Below are positions 1 to 11,300 of a stretch of 57,421 nucleotides of DNA, in pieces. Source of the stretch: Nocardia ignorata NBRC 108230 (lineage in GTDB: Bacteria > Actinomycetota > Actinomycetes > Mycobacteriales > Mycobacteriaceae). The notes below the pieces were generated by a model. It worked only from the letters and a program-made list of their open reading frames with translations, was not told where the DNA came from and made no database searches. Location of the stretch: contig NZ_BDBI01000051.1 in assembly GCF_001612905.1 (NCBI RefSeq), positions 1 to 57,421 on the forward strand, written 5' to 3'. The position numbers were made by a program, and so were the translations under genes. Position 1 is the stretch's first letter; every line of letters starts with the position of its first letter.

Positions 1-1485
1 GAGCTCGAGCAGCGCGGCCGCGTCCACCCGCAGGGCGGCGGCGGCACGGGGCGCGGCGGCCGGGTCCTTCCACAGGATGGCCGCGCAGCCCTCGGGGCTG
101 ATCACCGAGTAGATCGCGTTCTCGCACACCAGGACCCGATCAGCGAGTGCCAACGCGAGCGCGCCGCCGCTGCCGCCTTCCCCGGTGATCACGGTGACCA
201 CCGGCACGGGCAGTCCGGCCAGCAGTTTCAGTGATTCGGCGATGGCCACGGCCTGACCCTGTTCCTCGGCCTCGACGCCGGGATAGGCGCCCGCCGTGTC
301 CACCAGTGTGACGACGGGCCTGCCGAGCTTGGCGGCCAGGCGCAGCACCCGGACGGCCTTGCGATAGCCCGCGGGGGTGGGCATCCCGTAGTTGCGTTCG
401 GTGAGTTCGGGCCCGGTGTGGCCCTTCTGGGTACCCAGCACCACGACCGGCAGGCCGTCGAGGCGGGCCAGGCCCGCGATCATGGCGGGGCAGTCGGCCG
501 ACATGCGGTCGCCGTGCAGTTCGACGAAATCGTCGAAGGCACCGGCGAGATAGTCCAGGGTGGTCGGCCTGCCGAGCCTGCGGGCCGCGCGCACGCGATC
601 CCAGGATTCGCCGACGGTGAGAGCGGCGGGGTCGGTGATCACGGCGTCGGCGTCACCGGGGTCGGTGCGGCGCGGTGGCGGATCGGCCGTCGCAACCAGG
701 CGGGCGAGCCGGGTGCGCAGCGCCCAGCGGTGGCAGATCATGTCGACGATGCCGTGCTCGAGCAGGAATTCCGCGGTCTGGAAGCCCTCGGGCAGGGTCT
801 GGCCGATGGTCTGCTGGATCACCCGCGGGCCCGCGAAGCCGAGTCGCGCACCGGGTTCGGCGACGATGATGTCGGTGGCGGTGGCGAACGACGCCGCGAC
901 ACCACCGTAGGTGGGATCGGTGATGATCGAGACGGTCAGCACGCCCGCGTCGTCGAGGCGGCGCAGCGCCCGGCTGGTCTTGGCCATCTGCATGAGCGCG
1001 ACGATGCCCTCCTGCATCCTTGCCCCGCCGGAGGCGGTCACGAGCACCAGCGGCACCCCGTCCGCCAGTGCCGCTTCCGCCGCCGCGGTCACCGCCTCGC
1101 CGACGGCACTGCCGAGACTGCCGCCGAGAAAGCGGAAATCCATGACCGCCAGCACGATCGGTGTGCCGTCGACGGTGCCGCGCACGCAGCGGATCGCGTC
1201 GGACAGCTCGGTGCTCTCGCGCGCCTGCCTGATCCGTTCGGGGTAGGCGCGGGTGTCGGTGAACCCGAGCGGGTCGGTGACGGTCGCCGCGGTGGCGATC
1301 GGACTGGCCGAATCCGCGTCGAGGAGCTGGTCGACGCGCTGGTCGGCGGTGAGCATGCCGTGGGCGTCGCATTCGGGGCACACCCGGCTCGCCCGCTCGT
1401 AGCGTTTGCGGTAGATCATCGTGTCGCAGGACGGGCACAGCATCCAGGCCGTGCCGGTGGTCGCGGTGGTGTCGACGACGGTCAT
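1..1485 (-). CDS. accDA: Fused acetyl-/propionyl-CoA carboxylase carboxyltransferase (AccD-AccA), 3' end cut by window edge
   Basis: Carboxyltransferase that moves CO2 from carboxybiotin to acetyl-CoA to make malonyl-CoA. 495 codons are visible with no stop before base 1, so the C-terminus is missing. The N-terminus carries an AccD-type zinc ribbon (CPSC near residue 17 and CPEC about 20 residues later). It is followed by the beta-subunit crotonase fold (SGGARMQEG) and then the alpha-subunit fold (DTAGAYPG, GEGGSGGALA). Beta and alpha subunits are therefore in one chain, a form known in actinobacteria. The ATG at 1485 overlaps the stop of the upstream PfaD-like gene by 4 bp (ATGA), so it is translationally coupled to the synthase operon. 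Its likely job is dedicated malonyl-CoA supply to the adjacent synthase (inference). The biotin carboxylase/BCCP partner is not in the window. Confidence 0.93.
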   Translation of the reverse strand, partial: MTVVDTTATTGTAWMLCPSCDTMIYRKRYERASRVCPECDAHGMLTADQRVDQLLDADSASPIATAATVTDPLGFTDTRAYPERIRQARESTELSDAIRCVRGTVDGTPIVLAVMDFRFLGGSLGSAVGEAVTAAAEAALADGVPLVLVTASGGARMQEGIVALMQMAKTSRALRRLDDAGVLTVSIITDPTYGGVAASFATATDIIVAEPGARLGFAGPRVIQQTIGQTLPEGFQTAEFLLEHGIVDMICHRWALRTRLARLVATADPPPRRTDPGDADAVITDPAALTVGESWDRVRAARRLGRPTTLDYLAGAFDDFVELHGDRMSADCPAMIAGLARLDGLPVVVLGTQKGHTGPELTERNYGMPTPAGYRKAVRVLRLAAKLGRPVVTLVDTAGAYPGVEAEEQGQAVAIAESLKLLAGLPVPVVTVITGEGGSGGALALALADRVLVCENAIYSVISPEGCAAILWKDPAAAPRAAAALRVDAAALLEL

Positions 1486-3050
1486 CGGTCCTCCAGCGGG
1501 CGTGGGACGTAACGGGCGCAGGCGGCGGGCAGCCGCACACCCGCGGTGCGCAACTGTGCGACGCGGGTGAGGTAAGCGGCGCCGAACAGGAGCTGGCCTG
1601 CGATCTCGGCGACGGCGCGGTTCTCCGGGGCGGCGAGATGGGTTCCGGCCGTCCAGGTGTTGAAGGCGCCCATCGCGGGGCCGCACCAGATCTGGTAGTC
1701 GGTGACCCGATCGGCGTCGCCGCGGATGCTCCAGCCCGAGGACAGGCCGAGATACCAGCGGAACACCAACGCCATCCTGGCTTTCGGATCCCGCTCCGCG
1801 CCGGTCAGCTGGGCCGGGTCGCGCTCGGTGAAATACCGGACGCACTCCTGCCACACCTCGTCGAGCGGCCTGCGGAACAGGGTGGCTTCCAGCTCGGCGC
1901 GCAGCGCGGCCGGCAGCGCGTCGAGCCCCGGGTAGGCGCGGTAGGTGTCGTAGAGCTTCTGCGCGCGGGCCGCGAACATCGTGCCCCGGCGCAGCACCTG
2001 CACCTGCACCCCGAGATCGAACATGTCCGACGAGGGCGACATGGCGCAGTCGGCGAACTCGGCGCGCGCCAGCAGAGTCTTGGTGGCACCGCACTGCGCC
2101 GCCTCGACGGCCGACTGGTTGACCGACCCGGTCACCACGTAGGCCGCGCCGAGTCCGAAGGCGGCCGCGACGGCGTCGGGGGTGCCGAGTCCCCCGGCGG
2201 CGCCGATGCGGACGCGGTCGGCACCGGGCACCGTGGCGGCCAGGCGATCCCGGGCCGCGATGAGTTCCGGCAGCAGCACCGTCAGCGGCCTGCGGTCGGT
2301 GTGGCCGCCGGAGTCGGCTTCGGCGGTGATGTCGTCGGCCATCGGCACCTGCTCGGCGAGACGGCCCTGCTCGGCGGTGATCCGGCCCGCCGCCACGAGC
2401 TCGCGCAGCAGCCGGGCCGGGGCCGGACGCAGGAACAGTTCGGCGACTTCGACCCGGGAGACCTTGGCGATCACCCGGTGCTCGATCTCGATGTCGCCGC
2501 GCTGGTCGACGCGGAGGCCGAGGGCTCGATAGCGCACGACTTCGGCGGTCAGATCCATGAAGGCGGACGCCTCCACGCAGCGGACACCGTGGCGCAGGCA
2601 GGCGTCGACGATCGCGCGTTCCAGGGCGGGTTCGCTCGGGCTGTGGATGAGGTTGCAGGCGAACGGTTGTGCGCCCAGGTCGGCGGCGAGCTCGCCCAGT
2701 GCCGCGTCGACCGTGGCAGGCGCGACACCCGCGGCGCCGTAGGCGGCCAGGTAGCCGTGCCGCGCCATGGCTTTCACCAGGGCGGGCGAGGCGATGCCGT
2801 TGGCCATCGCGCCCGCGGCGTAGGCCGCGCGGACGCCGTGAGCTGTGCGGAACGCGCTGTCGCCGAGACGTTCCGGCGGGAGCGGGCCGACCGCGGCGAG
2901 CACCTCGGCACGCGCGGCGACGGTCTGGTCGGCGGTGGCGCCGACGTGTCCGTCGGCGCGGACGATCCAGACCGGCGAGTCCAGATCGAGCAGCAGGGCC
3001 GTGATGGCCTCGGTGGTGGTGGCGACCGCCACGGTGCGCATCGTGGTCAT
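1482..3050 (-). CDS. pfaD: PfaD-family trans-acting enoyl reductase
   Basis: 522-residue protein of the PfaD/2-nitropropane-dioxygenase-like FMN TIM-barrel family, the free-standing enoyl reductase of PUFA-type synthases. Recognisable stretches include SPVWIVRADGHVGA near the N-terminus, the barrel segment GAAGGLGTPDAVAAAF, VVTGSVNQ and, toward the C-terminus, AEIAGQLLFGAAYLTRV. All are typical of PfaD proteins. The ATG at 3050 shares one base with the stop of the upstream dehydratase gene (TGATG), and its own stop overlaps the start of accDA by 4 bp. Length matches the family (about 500-550 aa). It is expected to reduce enoyl-ACP intermediates made by the KR and DH domains of the two preceding proteins. 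An assigned role in fully or partly reducing the chain is inference. Confidence 0.9.
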   Translation of the reverse strand: MTTMRTVAVATTTEAITALLLDLDSPVWIVRADGHVGATADQTVAARAEVLAAVGPLPPERLGDSAFRTAHGVRAAYAAGAMANGIASPALVKAMARHGYLAAYGAAGVAPATVDAALGELAADLGAQPFACNLIHSPSEPALERAIVDACLRHGVRCVEASAFMDLTAEVVRYRALGLRVDQRGDIEIEHRVIAKVSRVEVAELFLRPAPARLLRELVAAGRITAEQGRLAEQVPMADDITAEADSGGHTDRRPLTVLLPELIAARDRLAATVPGADRVRIGAAGGLGTPDAVAAAFGLGAAYVVTGSVNQSAVEAAQCGATKTLLARAEFADCAMSPSSDMFDLGVQVQVLRRGTMFAARAQKLYDTYRAYPGLDALPAALRAELEATLFRRPLDEVWQECVRYFTERDPAQLTGAERDPKARMALVFRWYLGLSSGWSIRGDADRVTDYQIWCGPAMGAFNTWTAGTHLAAPENRAVAEIAGQLLFGAAYLTRVAQLRTAGVRLPAACARYVPRPLEDR

Positions 3051-5317
3051 CACGCTCTCCGATCGACGAGTTCGACGGCCAGGTCGGTCACTTCGTAGAT
3101 GCGCAGGCCCGGCTTCCACAGCGAGCCGTCCACCACCGCGGTCACCCCGTGTGGTCCGCGATGCAGCGCCTTGACGTGAGCTTCGAGTTCCACGGTGCCG
3201 TCGGTGGGCAGGAACTGACCGCGGTAGCGCCAGCTGAAAGGAATGTCGGCTGGGATGCGGAACACCGGGTCGGCCATGTCCGCGGCGTGACCCGCGTCCA
3301 GCAGCCATTCCTGGACGGCGTGGATCACCGATTCGACGCCGAGTGAGCCGGGGATGACCGGGTCGAGATGGAAGTGGCGGGCGAAGAACCAGTCCGCCGG
3401 ATCGATGGGCCGCAGCGAATGCAGGTATCCCGCACCGTGTTTCCCGCCGCCGTCGACCACGTCGACCTGGTCGACGAGGGCCAGGGTGCGGCGCGAGCAC
3501 AGGGGCACGGTCGGGTCGGCGCGGCGGGCGGCCACGTCGATCGTCCGAACCTCGGCGGCCGGGTTCTCGGCCAGCCAGGACGGTGCGGGGCGCCCGGCGT
3601 CGAGCCCGGTCTGGTTGGCGAGTGCCTCGTCGCTGAAGTAGCCGAACATGGTCTCGCCGGTGTAGAACGGCTCGCCGTCGAGGCTGAGCGTGTAGTCGAA
3701 GGTCTGCAGGGAGGAGCCGGGCAGGATCGTCGTCGACAGCAGCCGCGAGGACTGTTCGATGGTGCGATCGCGCAGGTCGACCTGCCGCAGGACCGTCGCC
3801 GTCCCGCCGAGATTGCGCAGACTGAGAGTTGTACCGGGCTGGGTCAGCGTCGGTCCCGCGTAGTAGCCCATGAGCAGGGCCGCCTGCAGTGAGGTCTCCA
3901 TGTAGACGAAATGCGGCATGGATTCGTTGGCGGTGTCGGCGTAGTACCAGGAGTCCGCGGGCGAGTCGTACTCGGTGGTGTAGGTGGCGTGGTCGAGAGT
4001 GCCTCGCGCACCGTCGAATTCGCGCACCCGGTCGACCAGGAGCAGACCGCCGGTGGGCAGTCGGGTCGCGCGGACCCCGGTGTACTCCGCGAACTCGGGG
4101 CCCATGGCGATCGCCTGGTCGCCGCGGGCCAGGTGGGTCATGTGGAATTCGTTGAGCAGCAGGTTCGGAACAGCCTCGCCGGGGCCGACACCCGCGCCGG
4201 GCGCCTCGGTGACGGTGACCTCGACGGACAGACCGGGCTCCCCTGCGGAGAAGCTCGCCGTGCCCGTGACGTGCGGGCGGGGTACGAGATCCAGGGCGCT
4301 CACGATGAGCTCCAAGGTGCGGTGGGCCGGGACGCGTCCGTCGACAGCAGAACCGGTCGAGTACCCCTGGCCCCCGGGACGCGCAGGGGAGCTCGGTGGT
4401 CGAAGTGGCACGGTCGCCGCGGTCAATGTGCTCCCCGACAGGCACAGGTGCATGCCGGTGAACAGCGCGAACACCTCGGCGGCCTGGCGGGCGGCGGCGT
4501 CGGGCGCGCCGTCGTACCGGGCGACGACCCGGCCGTCACCGGTACCGCCATAGAGTTCGATCGACTCGATCGCGGTGAGCGCCAACGGTTCTCCACCTGC
4601 CAGGCGTGCCACGACTTCGACGCCGTCGCGCCGGTGGGCCGGCCCGAACACCTCCGCGATCGCGCCCGCGGTGAGCGACTCGAGGGCCGCGCGGTCCAAC
4701 TCGGTGCGCGTGGTGCGAGCCAGTGGCTTGAACGCCCCCTCCCTGGCGGCGACGGACGCACGGGATGCTCGATCGCCGACCGGTGCCGTGCCATGGTCCT
4801 CCCGAACGGCGATGGAGGCCGTCGCGCGGACTCGAACCGCGTTGCTGGACAGGGGCGTCCCCACCGCCCGCTTCCACAGCGCACGCTGTAGGGCGACCTG
4901 CGCGGCGAGGGCGGCGCGGTGGGCGGTGACGACGCCGGTGCGGAGCTCGGCGATGGCGGCTCGAGGTGCGGCGGCGCTCGCCTCACTCGTCTCAGCGATC
5001 GCGGGCGCTCCCACATGTGTGGCACGTTCCCCTGCGGATTGGGCGTCATCCCGCGCCTGCCGAGTGAATTCCACTGCGCGCCCATCGGGCACAATCGCGT
5101 GCCCGGCGGGCTCCACTGCCGAGGCGGGGTCAGTCGTCCGGCTCGCGGATTCGGGGGCAGGCCGGTCGGGTGCGGAGTAGGGCGCTGGCCGGGCAGGTGC
5201 GGAGTCGGGCGCTGGTCGGGCGGGTGGTGCGGTGTGCGGCGGCGCCGTCAGGGCGGGCTGGGCGGGGGGCGCGCCGGTCGGGTCGAAGGCGATGCCGTCG
5301 AAGTCGAGGGCTGTCAT
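3050..5317 (-). CDS. PfaC-like protein with tandem FabA-type dehydratase domains, lacking KS-CLF
   Basis: 755 residues from the ATG at 5317. A longer reading from a GTG at 5326 exists, but the ATG overlaps the upstream stop as ATGA and has a GAGGAAG ribosome site. The first ~100 residues are low-complexity Ala/Pro with a 9-residue repeat. The C-terminal ~360 residues carry two hot-dog dehydratase-like folds as in PfaC. The first follows PTGGLLLVDRVREFDG; the second contains WFFARHFHLDPVIPGSLGVE, the FabA-type active-site segment with its histidine. The middle (about residues 190-390) looks like the pre-DH region of PfaC. Classical PfaC begins with KS and chain-length-factor domains, and these are absent here. 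The role inferred is dehydration (and perhaps isomerisation) of 3-hydroxyacyl-ACP made by the adjacent KS-AT-ACP-KR protein. Confidence 0.85.
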   Translation of the reverse strand: MTALDFDGIAFDPTGAPPAQPALTAPPHTAPPARPAPDSAPARPAPYSAPDRPAPESASRTTDPASAVEPAGHAIVPDGRAVEFTRQARDDAQSAGERATHVGAPAIAETSEASAAAPRAAIAELRTGVVTAHRAALAAQVALQRALWKRAVGTPLSSNAVRVRATASIAVREDHGTAPVGDRASRASVAAREGAFKPLARTTRTELDRAALESLTAGAIAEVFGPAHRRDGVEVVARLAGGEPLALTAIESIELYGGTGDGRVVARYDGAPDAAARQAAEVFALFTGMHLCLSGSTLTAATVPLRPPSSPARPGGQGYSTGSAVDGRVPAHRTLELIVSALDLVPRPHVTGTASFSAGEPGLSVEVTVTEAPGAGVGPGEAVPNLLLNEFHMTHLARGDQAIAMGPEFAEYTGVRATRLPTGGLLLVDRVREFDGARGTLDHATYTTEYDSPADSWYYADTANESMPHFVYMETSLQAALLMGYYAGPTLTQPGTTLSLRNLGGTATVLRQVDLRDRTIEQSSRLLSTTILPGSSLQTFDYTLSLDGEPFYTGETMFGYFSDEALANQTGLDAGRPAPSWLAENPAAEVRTIDVAARRADPTVPLCSRRTLALVDQVDVVDGGGKHGAGYLHSLRPIDPADWFFARHFHLDPVIPGSLGVESVIHAVQEWLLDAGHAADMADPVFRIPADIPFSWRYRGQFLPTDGTVELEAHVKALHRGPHGVTAVVDGSLWKPGLRIYEVTDLAVELVDRRA
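5161..5230 (-). repeat. 27-bp tandem repeat (about 2.6 copies) inside the dehydratase gene
   Basis: Copies at 5161-5187 and 5188-5214 differ at only a few bases, and a partial third copy runs from 5215. Because 27 bp is nine codons, the repeat stays in frame and encodes a Pro/Ala-rich linker of the type RPAPxSAPx in the N-terminal tail of the dehydratase protein. It is probably a flexible spacer and may vary in copy number between strains. Confidence 0.8.
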
Positions 5318-8300
5318 CGGGTCCACTTCCTCACCGAGGTCTGGAACTTGTCCGTCAGGTCGGGCGTCGTGAGGACGGTGACGTCCGAGAAGCGTTGCAG
5401 CACTGTGCCGTCGGTGGACAGTGCGGTGGCGTCGATGCGGGCTTCGAGCCTGCTCGCGCGTGGGTTGTCGACCACCAGGACGAACGGTTCGGTGGTCGGG
5501 AGCGGGTGGTGGTAGTCGATGCGGCCGACGCCGAGCGGCAGGCAGGCCGTGCCGAGCAGTCGGTGACCGAGGACGGGCGGGCCCTGCAGGATCAGGTCGG
5601 CGGCGACCGGGTCGTGCAGGTGGCCCGCGTAGGCGCCCGCGGCGACGGGGTCGGTGGGCAGGTGGCAGTCCAGGACGATCGCACTGTCGCTCTCGGCCCG
5701 GATCGCGCGCAGGCCCTGCAGCGCGGGACCGTGGAACTGGATGGCGTCCCGGTAGATCCGGTCTGCGGGGGTGCCCGGTCCGGCGGGAATCGTCTGCCTG
5801 GCACCGCCGTCCGGGTTCGCGGCCAGCAGCAGGGTCGCCCGGAAGTGGGCGAGCTTGCCGTCGAAGACGGTGGCGCGCACCGCCGTACGGCCGTCGAGGT
5901 CGTCGATCGGGACGAGCTCGATCTCCAGCGCGGTGACCGGGTGATCGAAGACGAGTCCCTTGAGCACCTGGTAGTCACGGACGCCGACCACGGTGCGGCC
6001 CGGCCTGGTTCGCTCGGCGAGGTGGATCATCGCGCCGAGGCCGAAGGTGGCGGGCAGCACGATGTGGTCACCGATGCGGTGTGCCTGGATCACGGGTTCG
6101 TCGACCAAGCCCGCGATGTCGCGACGGGCCCGCACCGTGGCGGGCACGTGTTCGCCGGTCGACAGGGCGGTGGCGGCGCCGACCAGCAGGATCGGCTCGG
6201 GCCGGCGGTCCGCGGTGAACTGGGTGGTGAAGGCGGCCGCGCCCGCGGCCGGGGCCAGCAGCGGGATGCCGCGCGCCCGGAAATGCTCGCGCAGGTCGGC
6301 GGTCACCATGCCGCCGTCCCAGGCGCCCCAGTCGATCGCGGTGACGCGGTGCCCGGGATGCCTGCGCCGCCAGCTCACCGCGAACCGGCACAGCGCCTCG
6401 TTGGCGGCGGCGTAATCCGCCTGGCCCGCATTGCCGAACAGACCCGCCACCGAGGTGAACAAAACCAGGTCCTTCGGCTCGCCCACCGCGGCGAGGACGG
6501 CGGCCAGACCACCGAGCTTCGGACGCAACACGCGAGCGATCGAGTCGGCGGTCTTGTCGGGGATCATCGAATCCGCCAGGACCCCGGCGCCGTGGACGAC
6601 ACCGGTGATCTGGTCGCGCCACGGCGCGACGGCCTCGGCGAGTGCCGTCGCGTCGGTGGCGTCGACGGCCAGGTAGTCGGCGCGGTCGCCGAGCGTCGCC
6701 AGGGTCGAGCGGATCTCGCGGACGGCGCGGATGTCGCCGCAGGCCCGCTCGATGTCCTTGGGCCGCGCGCCGGTTCCCGCCAGCGCGCGCACCGCGGCGG
6801 GCTTGAGGTCGGTGTCGGGGACACCGGCCGCCCAGGTGGGCTCTTCACCGAGCGTGGTGCGGCCGAGCAGCAGGAAGCGCGCCGCGCTGTGCCGGGCGAG
6901 GGCGAGGACACAGGTCGCCGTCACTCCCCTGGCTCCGCCGGTCACCAGCAGCAGATCGTCCTCGGTGAGCAACGTCGGCCCGAAACCCGCTGCGGTACTG
7001 ACTATCTCGGTGACGACAGCGGGCTTGTGCCTGCTCGGCACCGGTGTGCGGCGCAGGCCCGAGGCGTCGACGCCGACCTCGACGGTGTCGATCGCGGCGT
7101 CGCACAGCTCCTCGAGCACGATCTGCGCCACCCGCGCCGGAGTCGCCGCCGGCGCGATGTCGAGCGCGCGACAGAACAGTGTGGGTTCCTCGGCGGCAAG
7201 GGTTTTCACGACGCCGCCAAGTCCGCCGAGCAAGGCGTGGACCGGGTCGGCATCCCCACGCAGGCCCAGATGACCGTCGAGCCGGGTGACCGTGACGAAC
7301 CCGGCACGTCCGGTCGCACCGCGCAGGGCGGGCACCACGCGGCCGGCGACCAGGATCGTCTCGGTCAGGATCCGCTCGGCCTGCGCCCACTCCGTGGCGA
7401 CACCCGCGACGACCACGCACAAGTCGGCGGCGCCGGTGTCGTCGCCGGGTTCGACCCGCCGCACAGTCCAGCTGAGCGCGCGCAGCGCTTCCTCGATCGC
7501 CTCCACGTCGGTTTCGGCGGACTCGTCCAGGCACACCACCAGCGCCCGGCCCGCGGGCCGATACGGCTCGACCGCGAGGTCGACCGGGGCGAGCTCGACG
7601 AGTTCGACGACATGCCGCGGCGTTTCGGCCGCGGCCTCAGCTTTTGGGTGGACATCACCCCCGACCAGCTCAGCCACGATCTGATCCAGCGAACGCAGTG
7701 TGCCGAGTTGTTCGGGTCCGAGAATGGGCAGAGTCGGAAACCGTTCCTGTAATGCGCCGATCACCTGGACCCGTTTGATCGAATCGACACCGAGATCCGC
7801 CTCCAGATCCATTGCCGGATCGACCATCTCGACCGGGTAGCCGGTTTTGTCGGCGACCACTTCCCGCAGCGCCTGCCGCAGGGTCTCGGCGGAGTGCGTG
7901 AACCCCGCGTCGGCCGAGGCGACCTCGTCCGCGGCCGAACCACCGGTCGGCGCGGCCGGGCCGCTCGGCTCACCCGTCACGACGGAACTGTCGGCCGCCG
8001 TGGTCGAAGCCTCGGTGGCGAGCAGATCGGCGATCTGGTCGAGGGTATGTAACGTACCGAGCTGCTCGGGGCCGAGGCTCGGCAGCGACGGGAACCGCTC
8101 CTGCAGAGCGCCGATCACCTGCACCCGCTTGATCGAATCGACACCGAGATCGGCTTCCAGATCCATTGCCGGATCGATCATCTCGACCGGGTAGCCGGTC
8201 TTGTCGGCGACCACTTCCCGCAGTGCCGCGCGTATCGTTTCGCCGTTCAGCGTCTCCGCCCCCGGCGCACCCTGCTCAGTATCGACGGCGGAGTTCTGGA

Positions 8301-11300
8301 CGTCGGAACCCGCTGTGCCAGCGGCTGTCTGCGCGGCTGCCGAAGACGTCCCTGCATGCTCCTGGGCTATCGGTACAGTTCCGGCTGCCCGCGGTGCGGT
8401 GTCGCTCGCACCGGTGAAGTCCTGACTGGCCTGATGACCCATCGGGTAGGCGGTGCCGCTTGCGGCGGGAGTCACCGATCCGGGCACGGTGTTCGTGGGG
8501 GCGGTACCGCTGGACAGCGGGGCCGGCGCGGGTAGGTGGCCGTTCGCCGGGGCCTGTGTGGGCGCCGCTGTCAAGGCCTGGGTCGGTGCGGGGGCGTTCA
8601 CCGCGGGCGGGGTCGCGCGGTAACTGGTCACCGAGTGCGAACCGGCGGCTCCCCCTTCGATCTCGGCCAGCTGGGCGAGCACTTCGCTTGCCCGCGAGTG
8701 GCTCTCGCTGATAGCGACTCCGTGATCCTTCACGGCTTCGATGGCGCGCAGCAGACGGTCATCGATGGCACCGGTATTCAGCGCGCCCGCCAGTCCGCGG
8801 GCCAGGTCGAGCTGACCGTCGAGGTACTGCCGGTGCGTGTCCAGATGCTGGACGAGTGCGGTGTCGAGCGGATCGGCGGGGATGGTCACGAGCTGTTCCT
8901 CCACGAGCGGGGGCACCGAGGGATGGCGCGAAAGTTCGGATACGGCAGGTGATTCGGAGATCGGGTGCGACGGCGTGCCGGTCCGGTCGTCGACCACGGC
9001 GTGCGAATCCGCCACGGCGGAACCAGGAACAGTCGCCGGAACATCGGGCAGGGTCGAGCCGCCCCGCGGGGACGCGGTGGGTGAATCAACGAGTGCGGAC
9101 ACAGGTTCAGGGTCGGCGAGGGAGTGTGGTGCTGTATCGGCCGCGAGCTGGATGCGGTAAACGCCCGACAACGCTTCGGCGTAGGCGGCGCGGCGGGCGG
9201 CGGGAACGTATTCGGGGGCTGAAAGGATCACAGTCATCCGGTCGGCCGCCGGGGTGGTCGGCTCGGTGGCGGGGGCGGCGTAGCGATTGATACCCGACAT
9301 CTCGATACCGAGGACGGCGAGACGGACGGCCGCCCGCTTGAGCGCCACGTCTCCGTTGCCGATGGGTCCGGAATCGGTGGCGAAGGCGATCACGTCCTCG
9401 CCGAGGGTGCGCCGCACCAGCGAGGTCAGCACCTGTTTCGGACCGCACTCGACGAAGATCGTGCAGCCGTCGGCGTGCATGGCCCGCAGCGCGTCGACGA
9501 ACTCGACCGGTCGGCTCAATTGCGCGGTCAGGGTCGCCCGGTTGGCGGCGACATCGGCACCGTAGGACGCGCCCGCGGTGTCGGCATAGACCCGCGCATC
9601 GGGCTCGACGATGTCGACTTCCTCGACGGCGGCACCGAACTCGGTGACCGCGTGCGCCACATACGGGGTGTGGAAGGCCGCCGCCACCGGCAGATCCCGG
9701 GTAGCCCAGCCCTTCTCGGAACTGCGCGCGATGAAGGCGGCGATACCGTCGGGTCCACCACCGACCACGATCTGGTCGGGCGCGTTGTGATTGCAGATCC
9801 ACACGTCGTCGAGATCGGCGATCACCTCGGCGACCTCGTCGCGAGCCGCGTTGACGGCCACCATCGTGCCCGCCTCCGCGTCGTCGGCGACCGTCATCGC
9901 CGCGCCACGCGCCCTGGCCAGACCGAAGAAGTCCTCGGTGCTCAGCGCACCCGAGGCCCACAGCGCGGTCAGCTCACCGAAGCTGTGACCGAGGTAACCG
10001 TCGGCCCTGAGCCCGAATTCGGTGAGCACCCGGAACTGCCCGGCCGCGAGCGCGCCGATGGCGGGCTGCGCGAATTCGGTACGGCGCAGGGCGGATTCCT
10101 GCTCGGCCCGGGCCTGCTCGGTGAACGCGGGCGGCGGGAACACCACCGCGCCCAGCCGCTGCTCGGCGCCGACGAACGCGGCGTTGGCCTCGTCGAACGC
10201 CGCCCCGACGGGCGGATTGTTCAGCACGGTGTCCAAGCCCATGTCCACGTACTGGCTGCCCTGCCCCGCGAACAGCACACCGACCTTCGGGTCAGGTACG
10301 GCGGCTGCGCGGAAGTACACGCCCTCGGGGTGGTCCCACTGCGCGGCATCGGGATTGCGGACCAGTTCGTCGACCGCGAGCGTCCGCAGGTCCGCGGCGG
10401 TGTCCTCGTCGACCGAGACGAAGCCGATCCTGGCGTGCCCGGCCGGAATGTCACCACCGTCGGAGCCGGGGGTACTGCGCACGACGTCGATCAGCGCGGC
10501 GACGTCGGGGGCGTGCCACAGGTGCGCACGCGGCACCCGGTGCAGGACCTGCCCGCGCGTCTGGTCGGCTTCCTCCAGCACGATGTGGAAGTTGGTGCCG
10601 CCGAAGCCCATCGCCGAGGCGGCCGCCCGGCGCACCGGGCGCTGCGGGTCGCGCACCCACGGGCGGGTCCTGGTGTTCACGTAGAAGGGCGTCCGGGCGG
10701 CGTCGATCTCGCTGTTGGGCGCGTCGACATTGATCGTCGAGGGCAGCACCTTCTGGTGCAGGGCAAGCGCCAGCTTCATCACCCCGGCCGTGCCCGCGGC
10801 GCCCTTGGTGTGCCCGATCTGGGACTTCACGCTGCCGAGCGCCGCGAAACCGGTCTCCGAACTGGCCTCGGCGAGCAGCCCTTTCAGCGCGGTCAGCTCG
10901 GTCTTGTCGCCGACGGCGGTGCCGGTGGCATGCGCCTCGATCAGTTCGACGTCGGCGGGTGAGCATTCCGCGTCGGCGTAGGCGCGGTCCAGCGCGACCC
11001 GCTGCCCCTCCGCGCGCGGCGCGTAGATGCTCTTGGAGCGGCCGTCGCTGGAGGAGCCGAGACCGCGGATCACCGCATAGATCCGGTTGCCGTCGCGGCG
11101 CGCGTCGGCGAGGCGGCGCAGGGCCAGCATGGTGATGCCCTCGCCGAGCAGGGTGCCGTCGGCCTCGGCGGAGAACGGGCTGATCCGGCCGGTCGGCGAG
11201 AGCGCGCCGACCTTGCTGAAGCACAGGTAGATGAAGATCGAGTTCTCGGTGTCGACGCCGCCGGTGATCATCATGTCGGCGCGACCGTCCTGCAGTTCGG

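Noticed and set aside
418..1512. Long plus-strand reading frames opposite the AccDA, PfaD and PKS genes (for example 418-1512, 1638-3098, 5170-7752, 12400-15540)
   Set aside because: They are antisense shadows caused by high GC and codon bias, lack ribosome sites and domain similarity, and mirror well-supported minus-strand genes.
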